Source: Diphasiastrum complanatum | Taxonomy: Eukaryota; Streptophyta; Lycopodiopsida; Lycopodiales; Lycopodiaceae | DNA length: 64,000 bases | Direction: 5' to 3' | Assembly (NCBI GenBank): GCA_029204225.1 | Contig: CM055107.1 | Location: forward strand, 27,514,572-27,578,571 | Shown here: positions 61,200-64,000 of the stretch, piece after piece | Position numbering within the stretch: position 1 is the stretch's first letter | Layout of the letters: each line of letters starts with the position of its first letter | Program-made: the position numbers and the translations under genes | Notes under the pieces: generated by a model | The model's input: the letters and a program-made list of their open reading frames with translations, nothing else | What the model was told of the DNA's origin: nothing | Databases searched by the model: none

Positions 61200-61259
<60 letters not shown>

Positions 61260-64000
61260 CCCACCAACCGAACCGCAATTAGTGAATCCCTTGGGGACAG
61301 TTAGCTCCCCGAGGGAGAGCTAACTGCCCACCAAAAGATTCATATTGTTAGGTAGTTCATACGACAGACCAGAAAATTTTTCTTGTTTAAGTGATTTGTC
61401 AATAATCAGGCAAAGTCTGCTTCTTAAGAAACCGTTCTTTTGAAAGGCATCAACCAGAGTTCGTACTTCATTAACAAAGGTAAGTTGCTTATCACAACAG
61501 TACATAGCAGCAATTACTTGGGAAATGATAACATTGTATGAATTAAGAATAGGTCTGTTGGAAGAGAGATGTATGTATTGTAAAAATTGAAAAGCTAAGT
61601 CCTTCCTTTTGTCAAACTTGGAAAGATGTTTTAATCCGGTGTCTGGGTGAAAAGTAGTAGTAATATTAAGAAAGTGTATGGTAATCTTTTTTTTTGTGTT
61701 ATTATCAATTTCAAGAAAGGTCAAGGGGTAGATCCAAAAACGATTATCGCCTGATCTTTCTTGAGATTTATCCAAAAAACGGTCGATGACAGGATTATTT
61801 ATAAAGCATATATCATCAATATACCTAAATGAATGCTTGAAGGCATCCATATAGGTAGTTTGCCCAAGTTTGGCGAGTATTTTAATGAATTGTGTTTCAA
61901 AAAAGGAAAGGTACTAGTTGCACCGTATGGGTGAACATGAGAATCCCAAAGGGATGCCCCGATTTGACGCCAAGTATGATTACCAAGTCTGACAATACAA
62001 TGATCAATTAGACAGGAATTCCATACACAAACATCAGTTACTTCTGCAATCTTCCAACCCAAAGGAAGCTTATTGGTCCAGGACCATTTGAAAATCTTCT
62101 TATTTTCGTTCCTGTAGCAGTAGGAATGCGTTCCCAGGCACGGGGTGGGAACGCGTTCCAAAGTAGGAAAAGAAAAATCTTCTAATAAAACCTGCTTTTT
62201 TTAAGCTTCTCAGTTTTTTGTTGACTGTTACCCATAAAAGGGTTCATATGCCTATATAAACACCCATCAAAAGTATCAAGATACTGGTTTTTGAGAAATA
62301 TGGCCGGTTCCATTCCTACACTTTGCCGATTTTCCTGGGCACTGTTTCAAACGTATATTTAATGACGTGGCGTTCCCACATTCCCGTGTTCCCAAGTTCT
62401 CGAAAACGTTCCCGCTCTCAGGGGTCACGTTCCTCGGCAACTATGTTCAAATGGTCCAAAGTTAACAATCTATCATAAAATGTAAGATTCACCAATGAAT
62501 ATGCAGTTGGATGTATGTCTTCCACACTTTATGAGACAATAATTGTTCATTCTGAATGGGTATGGTTGTGTATGATGACAAATCTTTGAAACCAACAAAT
62601 GGCTATAAGTTCCTCATTTCATTCTTGTTCCTACACATTTTGCAGGGCAGTTATTGTTGGTGATGAAACTGTCTTCAGTCCAAGAAATGGGCGCTCTCTG
62701 CGCATATTACATGTTGCATGGCATGCTTATAGTGATACCCATGTTGGTGTTCTATCATCTGATGGAGTTTTCAGGTGACCTCATTAGCATTTACCTAAGT
62801 GGCTCATAACTTGCTTTTATGGATCATTTGCATTGTTGTTTCCTCCAATTCCCCATCATCTCTAGAGCCATACATAGAAACTTATGCTTGTGCTTTGTTT
62901 CTCAAGAGTGTGAAGGAGTGATGATTCTTGAGATTTTACATGAGGCTTTGATTCTCTACATCTGAATTTGAAACTTGGAATAGGACGAAATGAAATGGGA
63001 ATACGTAGAATATGAGTTGTGCCTTTTTTCAAAACAAACACAAACTGTAAATTGAACAGTGCCTAAGGTTACACATGCCTTCATGTGTTGCCTTTGAACG
63101 TGAATACTATTTGACCAAACAATACTGTCTGGAAGTTTGAAGAGTGTTTGGTGTGGAGCATGTAATGGTGTGATGTCATTTATATTGTGAAATTAGAGCT
63201 TTGAAGCAAAATCCCTGTAACGTACAATGCTAACCAGGTTCCCTGTACACTTCTAAAGGAAAAACCTTTGGGACTTTCTTAATCAGTAATGTGTTCATCT
63301 TTGGCCTTATTAACTCAAATAGCTTGAAAGCCTTCTCAAGAAGAAATTTATCTTAATACCAAGAAGTATGACTGAATGGTGCCCATAATGCACTAATAGT
63401 CTCTCTTAATGTGCTATCCTTATTTGGCCTTTATTTAAATGCAGGTTGTTTGATTTATCACAAGATACGGCAATTGCAGAGCAGGAATATCACTTGCAAG
63501 TTGGCTTCACTGGAAAAAATTCCTCAAATGGATTTTCAAGAGTTGTGTCTTTTGCTTTCGGTGGGGAGCATTTATGGGACAGGTTTACTGTAAGTTTGAA
63601 CTTTGAATCAATTAAAGTGTCACCTTTGATTTTTTGCTATATCAGTTTGAAGCTTTTTTCCCATCTGTTTAGATGAGAATGAGCTTTGTGAAATCTAAGT
63701 GCGATCCACCATTGGTAGTCATTATGTCACTTATCTTTCCTCTCAGATTGGACTCCTTAGATGCAAGTCGATCAAATTTGCACGTTCTTGCAACATCCTA
63801 GGAACATTGATCTGAAATCGTTGCACTGACATCTGAAGACAAAGATCCATTGATCCCATTGATCTAGCAACTCGTTCATCTGAAGTCTTTGCTTTGATCT
63901 GAAATTGTTGGCATTGATCTGAAACCGTTTGGGCATTTGCTTCTGGCAACTGGAAGAAAAAGTTAAGGAATGGTTCAGGAACCATTCCTTAGGCTCCTTA
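36371..64000 (+). CDS. NUP88: NUP88/MOS7 nucleoporin, 5' part of the gene (exons 1-4)
   Basis: Four exons, 36371-36640, 41024-41184, 62646-62774 and 63445-63589, join in phase (0, 2, 2) and give 235 codons. The product matches the N-terminal beta-propeller of plant Nup88 (MOS7). Motifs in order are [56 protein letters not shown] and [18 protein letters not shown], ending in [11 protein letters not shown]. Nup88 sits in the cytoplasmic part of the nuclear pore with Nup214 and limits nuclear export; in Arabidopsis MOS7 supports nuclear retention of immune regulators. The remainder, roughly 550-600 residues in relatives, lies beyond the window. No stop interrupts the joined exons, so the gene appears functional despite its 21-kb intron. 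Confidence 0.93.
38478..38830 (-). mobile_element. Possible L1-type LINE relic
   Basis: The minus-strand frame 38478-38774 contains [13 protein letters not shown], reminiscent of the GGLGLxNL motif downstream of the polymerase in plant L1 LINEs, followed by a protein-like stretch with [14 protein letters not shown]. Nothing more of a LINE is visible, so the identification is weak. Confidence 0.35.
40076..40600 (-). mobile_element. Possible minus-strand LTR with primer site
   Basis: GATCTGATACCA at 40076-40087 is the complement of TGGTATCAGATC, an initiator-Met-type primer site. It abuts TGATAAAATC (minus strand ...GATTTTATCA). This suggests an LTR lying at higher coordinates and an internal region at lower ones. 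I cannot fix the far end of the LTR. Confidence 0.4.
41024..41184 (+). CDS. NUP88: NUP88 exon 2
   Basis: The acceptor TTGGATGTTGCAG precedes ACAATGAAACTAAG, which continues exon 1 in phase 0. The exon encodes [20 protein letters not shown] and [14 protein letters not shown], matching the strand pair with SGSAVLLAGSDGICVMY in Arabidopsis. It ends ...TGCAG before the donor GTAAAC at 41185, leaving two bases of an Arg codon that exon 3 completes. This phase match across 21 kb supports the model. Confidence 0.92.
41721..41794. repeat. (AG)37 microsatellite at the 3' end of LINE A
   Basis: A pure 74-bp run of AG directly followed by CACTTTATTAATGTC. On the LINE's own strand this reads ...ACATTAATAAAGTG then (CT)n, so the run sits where a poly(A) tail would be expected. 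Confidence 0.95.
41795..42903 (-). mobile_element. LINE A, 3' fragment
   Basis: On the minus strand the C-terminal region of LINE ORF2 is visible: [15 protein letters not shown], then [20 protein letters not shown], a Cys-Cys-His-Cys block near the end of the protein. YEIR and [18 protein letters not shown] follow, then a 3' untranslated part ending at the AG run. Upstream are [11 protein letters not shown] and a stretch before it. At 42903 the sequence is cut by the 3' end of LINE C. Confidence 0.82.
42904..43860 (-). mobile_element. LINE C, inserted in LINE A
   Basis: At 42904 the sequence TTTGAGAGAGCTTTATTAAAG is a LINE 3' end like those at 41.79 and 51.34 kb but with only three CT units. 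A 3' untranslated part with GGGAGCGTACGAAACATCTC follows, then, after an internal deletion near 43070, the coding part with [33 protein letters not shown] and TETWCTG. It ends near 43860. LINE A's sequence stops at the junction within the homologous coding region, which shows the nesting. Confidence 0.72.
44801..45158 (+). repeat. Chromovirus copy 2, left LTR
   Basis: A 358-bp LTR starting TGTTACGAGC and ending CGTCTAACA. It is followed one base later by TAGTATCAGAGC (45160-45171), a primer site with one mutation. It carries the same GTCGGCCACGT hairpin arm as copy 1. Confidence 0.9.
45690..48827 (+). pseudogene. Chromovirus copy 2 pol remnant
   Basis: The sequence is collinear with residues from about 505 to the end of the intact copy 1 polyprotein. 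It has a stop at about 46170, frameshifts in the polymerase around 46380 and 46540, and a deletion of roughly 100 bp in RNase H near 47003. Integrase and its C-terminal domain are in two frames (47759-48424 and 48312-48827). The last frame reaches the chromodomain and the same C-terminus, [10 protein letters not shown]. Confidence 0.9.
48839..49199 (+). repeat. Chromovirus copy 2, right LTR
   Basis: It starts TGTTATGAGC after the polypurine run AAGGGGGAGGGAG and ends CCTCTAACA next to the target duplication CAAGA. Differences from the left LTR include GTTTGAG in place of GTTGAG, and many C-to-T changes. Confidence 0.9.
50301..51242. other. Intron sequence, no gene seen
   Basis: Between LINE D and the GA run at 51243, I find no further coding trace on either strand. 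Confidence 0.45.
51243..51340. repeat. (GA)33 plus (GAAA)n at the 3' end of LINE B
   Basis: A pure GA run to about 51308 grades into GAAA repeats up to 51340 and then TCTTTATTAATGTCC. On the LINE strand this is ...ACATTAATAAAGA, then (TTTC)n and (TC)n. Confidence 0.95.
51497..52330 (-). pseudogene. LINE B ORF2 C-terminal part
   Basis: The open frame reads from the insertion site through [43 protein letters not shown] and [19 protein letters not shown]. The last gives a Cys-X2-Cys...His...Cys pattern near the end of many LINE proteins, thought to help template RNA binding. [14 protein letters not shown] and [15 protein letters not shown] follow, then a basic Arg/Gln-rich tail. The first part of the longer open frame (52336-52486) is chromovirus LTR and not LINE. 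Confidence 0.82.
52331..52335. other. Target site duplication, left (GTGCC)
   Basis: GTGCC directly precedes the chromovirus LTR and recurs directly after the right LTR at 58654-58658. Confidence 0.95.
52336..52693 (+). repeat. Chromovirus copy 1, left LTR
   Basis: It starts TGTTACGAGC and ends ATCTATGACA (358 bp). It contains a 29-bp hairpin with a G-box-type CACGTG core at 52540-52568, and a TATA-like CTCTATATCAG at about 52617-52627. The latter may be the promoter of the element (inference). Confidence 0.96.
52540..52568. promoter_or_regulatory. Hairpin with CACGTG core in the LTR
   Basis: The 11-bp arms GTCGGCCACGT and ACGTGGCCGAC are perfect reverse complements around the 7-base loop CAGTGCC. 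The right arm with its flank contains CACGTG, a G-box as bound by plant bZIP and bHLH factors (family knowledge). The hairpin is conserved in the LTRs of copy 2, with one arm base changed in its right LTR. Confidence 0.65.
52695..52706 (+). other. Primer binding site (tRNA-iMet)
   Basis: TGGTATCAGAGC starts one base after the left LTR and is complementary to the 3' end of initiator tRNA-Met, the usual primer for chromoviruses. Confidence 0.93.
52707..53496 (+). other. Chromovirus copy 1 leader
   Basis: A 790-bp untranslated leader precedes gag-pol. It contains recurring CAGCGA/CAGCGAG words and several short upstream frames (for example 53200-53406) that look incidental. Part of it is shared with copy 2 (about 45172-45680). 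Confidence 0.7.
53497..58284 (+). CDS. Chromovirus gag-pol polyprotein, 1595 residues, intact
   Basis: A single frame encodes all element proteins. Residues about 120-290 form the gag domain ([20 protein letters not shown]). A CCHC zinc knuckle is at C345, C348, H353 and C358. Protease has its active site at D437 as D-D-G-A-T, where D-S-G is usual. Reverse transcriptase spans about 650-830 with FLDD at 782-785. RNase H begins with D932. Integrase has H1175, H1182, C1212 and C1215, and catalytic D1245, D1306 and E1342, with exactly 35 residues between the last two. A chromodomain fills about 1550-1590 ([20 protein letters not shown]). The ATG at 53497 is the first in the frame before gag. The stop overlaps the polypurine tract. 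No frameshift separates gag and pol, as in several plant chromoviruses. Confidence 0.96.
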   Translation: MTTPQGPDQPQERGFDELETEALAYRKGKEPMEVEEQEQFAEELDELVTKEQFLQLVTEVDELKLALANFKSSVGDSFAELKNLILSSAKGSLPSTSQLSPSPLPSVSGETLRSHPSVFKDLKPPTFNGEEKDRNADILQTFLSKWKNIHALKQTPDHLQAIEASLSLGPMAYKWWLNLQETGQTPRSWKAFEEAFLREFLPENELDRAWEAWERTVMDKSLIQYISQYREAILKIKNMDDYQKIRGFVRGLKDEYKVEVQRNSPTTLEQALRYAQIYDDSVGRKRARQQPLSEQLPQKDFQFKKKFLKRKKEDKFKGEAPQKRPSHIQPLKPDDFEKAKQERLCFVCMGKGHTVRQCPKGPFTKKDKKDKKQVHLVQTVCFPSDSAASEIKVYHEDHEHCCQLTSAMLARPFSFGPHDLVRMHGKVGNQSVRVMVDDGATHNFINHTLVKKLKLPEVPSQHRYIVSLAKGEDKKIWETMVSKLNLGIQGYQDQINFQIMHLDRTDIVLGRDWLYSLGPSLHRNYQENTLSFQYKGREIQLHGEHDVPNSPMVCSSELCQLIGDEDHQVFLCDFQFIPEVSISSSIQQKISKLETLLSKFKDVFPEDLPHGLPPSREVDHVINLVPGTAPVSKPPYRVSRTEDEEITRQLTDYLGKGQIQTSSSPWASPVLLVKKKEGSMRLCVDYRALNKVTIKNKYPMPRADELFDQLDGAKFFSKIDLRSGYHQVRIKSEDVSKTAFRTRHGHYEFKVMPFGLTNAPATFMTLMNSVLRPYLGKFVVVFLDDILVYSKTRKEHLKHLRKVFRLLRKHKLYAKQSKCEFFVEEVAYLGHIISSDGIKMDPNKVKAILSWLRPQNILELQIFLGLAGYYRRFVKEYAQIAVPMTNLLKGKGKEFIWESAQQESFDALKTALATAPVLKVVDPNQPFVVETDASDFAVGAVLTQGGRPVAFESKKLEPAQTRYSAYEKELFSIVHALKTWRHYLYGANFEVLTDHESLRYLCNQPELRGRKARWAELMQEFDMSIRYRRGKFNTVADALSRMPMINELSFTQIRNELLESLRGKCQHDAFFSIIWNSVQNRQLQTPEPVPGAGASSSKNTAASVEDDDESEYTSSDDVEDSEPVLPKQTPVVEGQLTQGFKWKQYSIQDEYLLYRDRVCVPNSEDYRQQVLYECHDNPSAGHPGIQKTYELLRRQFFWPSMKKDVHQYVTSCQKCQVNKAERLKAGGLLHPLEIPAGKWESISMDFIVGLPKTQKGNDAIWVTVDRLTKMAHFIPTKTTVRAPELARLFVDGLFKLYGLPSGIVNDRDSKFIGNFWKAVFHHLHTKLNMSTTDHPQTDGQTERVNQVLEDMLRAYVSKRQTNWEEYLSILEFAYNSTKHSATGYSPFMLMYGFQPRSPTAVGFKQEKVEAARNFLEDLNQMIEHAKRSIRQSQDRARHYADPHRRDVQFSTGEKVYLRVPVDSKTLKSGVCAKLSPRYCGPFTISRRLGEVTYELELPHSSKVFPVFHVSQLRKALTRSDNLVGDSVLVLPLDPQQPPHEPEEILDSRETQTRHTLYREYLVKWNDQPVENATWERGSVLRKIFPDFVLEDQDGS
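58283..58295 (+). other. Polypurine tract
   Basis: AAGGGGGAGGGAG lies directly before the right LTR and begins inside the stop codon of gag-pol. It primes plus-strand DNA synthesis in this class of elements. The same tract occurs in copy 2. Confidence 0.9.
58296..58653 (+). repeat. Chromovirus copy 1, right LTR
   Basis: A 358-bp copy of the left LTR with the two-base difference noted above, followed by the target duplication GTGCC at 58654-58658. Confidence 0.96.
58659..59373 (-). pseudogene. LINE B post-polymerase region
   Basis: Two frames carry [20 protein letters not shown] and [10 protein letters not shown], then [26 protein letters not shown] and [19 protein letters not shown]. These follow the polymerase in this LINE family. 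At the palm, the catalytic box that reads YVDD in LINE D reads YYDVV here, so one of the two Asp residues is lost. Confidence 0.82.
59300..59953 (-). pseudogene. LINE B reverse transcriptase
   Basis: A frame of 217 codons shows [40 protein letters not shown] and [19 protein letters not shown], then [11 protein letters not shown] and [20 protein letters not shown]. These are the fingers and palm motifs of non-LTR reverse transcriptases, which prime on nicked chromosomal DNA. The style is unlike the common angiosperm L1 LINEs and resembles families I associate with mosses, ferns and lycophytes (from memory). Confidence 0.85.
59988..61200 (-). pseudogene. LINE B endonuclease region and linker
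   Basis: In changing frames the minus strand shows [12 protein letters not shown] and [11 protein letters not shown], then AGDFNARTG after a stop. [14 protein letters not shown]-type sequence and a late SDHSYL follow. GDFNAR and SDH are hallmarks of the APE-type endonuclease of LINEs, which nicks the target. The long frame 59988-60881 continues into the linker ([24 protein letters not shown]) and the segment before the polymerase ([10 protein letters not shown]). The N-terminal part of the endonuclease is cut at the GA run. Confidence 0.8.
61202..61256. repeat. (AG)n microsatellite at the 5' end of LINE B
   Basis: A pure AG run of about 55 bp starts immediately after the last LINE base (GTTGGTGCAT|AGAG) and ends with AAAACCCACC. 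LINE B is therefore bounded by the same dinucleotide on both sides. Confidence 0.95.
61320..62161 (-). pseudogene. Penelope-like reverse transcriptase fragment
   Basis: The frame 61320-61850 has [14 protein letters not shown], then [34 protein letters not shown] and [12 protein letters not shown]. These match the palm and downstream region of Penelope-like reverse transcriptases, where RYxDD and a YP..L.L pattern are typical. A second frame (61799-62161) supplies [18 protein letters not shown], and a third the G-I-P-L-G motif with [10 protein letters not shown], so frameshifts and a stop break the domain at about 61870-61960. No GIY-YIG endonuclease is seen after it. It is a truncated relic on the minus strand, antisense to NUP88. 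Confidence 0.72.
62162..62645. other. End of NUP88 intron 2, no feature seen
   Basis: Plain intron sequence up to the acceptor TTTTGCAG at 62645. A GTTCCC-rich patch near 62360-62440 is repetitive but short. Confidence 0.5.
62646..62774 (+). CDS. NUP88: NUP88 exon 3
   Basis: The first base completes an Arg codon from exon 2. The exon encodes [20 protein letters not shown] and then [22 protein letters not shown]. It aligns with LLQASWHPDSDTHLGILSSD in Arabidopsis MOS7, a signature of this protein. It ends TTTTCAG before GTGACC at 62775, again leaving two bases of an Arg codon. Confidence 0.95.
62775..63444 (+). other. NUP88 intron 3 (670 bp)
   Basis: A normal-sized intron with GTGACC donor and AAATGCAG acceptor. 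No other feature seen. Confidence 0.9.
63445..63589 (+). CDS. NUP88: NUP88 exon 4
   Basis: It completes the Arg codon and encodes [20 protein letters not shown], then [18 protein letters not shown]. This aligns with LFDLSSDTELPEQEYYLQPG and [14 protein letters not shown] of Arabidopsis. It ends in phase 0 at ACT before the strong donor GTAAGT at 63590. Confidence 0.95.
63590..64000 (+). other. NUP88 intron 4, start
   Basis: The intron runs off the window. From about 63800 to 63930 it contains short direct repeats of TTGATCTGAAAT(C/T)GTTG. The minus-strand frame across them (63743-63985) resembles no known protein. Confidence 0.7.

Larger units (their letters stand above)
51341..61201 (-). 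mobile_element. LINE B, longest LINE copy, interrupted by intact chromovirus
   Basis: This minus-strand LINE has, from its 5' side, an APE-type endonuclease region (60630-61200), a linker, reverse transcriptase (59300-59953), a post-polymerase region (58659-59373) and a C-terminal Cys/His block (51500-52330), with about 3.5 kb of LINE sequence in total. The chromovirus at 52336-58653 splits the post-polymerase part. (GA)n runs touch both ends of the LINE. The 5' end of ORF2, and any ORF1, is missing. Frames change often and the catalytic box is damaged, so it is inactive. Confidence 0.87.
41185..62645 (+). other. NUP88 intron 2 (21461 bp), filled with nested retroelements
   Basis: The intron runs from GTAAAC at 41185 to TTTTGCAG at 62645. 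It holds four LINE pieces on the minus strand, two family-1 chromoviruses on the + strand nested in them, three AG microsatellites and a Penelope-like fragment on the minus strand. Only a few kilobases look like plain intron sequence (41185-41720, 50300-51240, 62150-62645). Confidence 0.9.

Noticed and set aside
63743-63985. 80-codon minus-strand frame near the right edge
   Set aside because: It translates a short direct repeat in NUP88 intron 4 and resembles no known protein.
1-64000. Possible tRNA genes or CRISPR-like arrays
   Set aside because: The tRNA-like matches are primer binding sites next to LTRs, and the regular repeats are minisatellites or microsatellites without unique spacers.

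Overview
This looks like a plant nuclear genome with large, repeat-filled introns. One conserved gene, the nucleoporin NUP88 (MOS7 in Arabidopsis), runs on the + strand from about 36.3 kb past the right edge. Nearly everything else is retroelement. The mix of plant chromoviruses, Athila/Tat-type Ty3 elements with a tRNA-Asp-type primer site, Ty1/copia pieces, APE-type LINEs and a Penelope-like reverse transcriptase suggests a seed-free plant such as a fern or lycophyte, or a gymnosperm. That placement is inference; no rRNA, organelle or species marker is present. I found no tRNA genes, CRISPR arrays or bacterial-type operons.

Left part (1-36.2 kb). A copia gag fragment lies at the left edge, then a solo LTR of chromovirus family 2 (637-1128), a LINE fragment, and about 9 kb of relic or AT-rich DNA with one more family-2-type LTR (6461-6949). 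Then come three large, decayed Athila/Tat-type elements: T1(-) at 11.4-16.3 kb, T1(+) at about 16.6-25.1 kb and T2(-) at 25.2-34.3 kb. T1(-) and T1(+) lie head to head; T1(+) and T2(-) lie tail to tail. T1(+) and T2(-) each carry an extra unidentified reading frame (ORF X) downstream of pol. T2 is split beside its reverse transcriptase catalytic motif by a rearranged family-2 chromovirus (30555-32807) flanked by a 5-bp target duplication.

Right part (36.2-64 kb). The NUP88 exons lie at 36371-36640, 41024-41184, 62646-62774 and 63445-63589. All splice sites are GT-AG and the phases agree. Intron 2 is 21.46 kb and holds four LINE pieces of one family, all antisense to the gene. Two family-1 chromoviruses, both in the gene's orientation, are nested in two of these LINEs. 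One (52336-58653) is complete: 358-bp LTRs differing at two bases, an intact 1595-codon gag-pol with a chromodomain, and a perfect 5-bp target duplication. The other (44801-49199) is older and internally deleted. They entered two different LINE copies only 11 bp apart in LINE coordinates. A Penelope-like reverse transcriptase fragment lies between the last LINE and exon 3.

Only NUP88 is a host gene. The intact chromovirus is the only element that could still encode its own mobility proteins; the rest are broken by stops, frameshifts and deletions.
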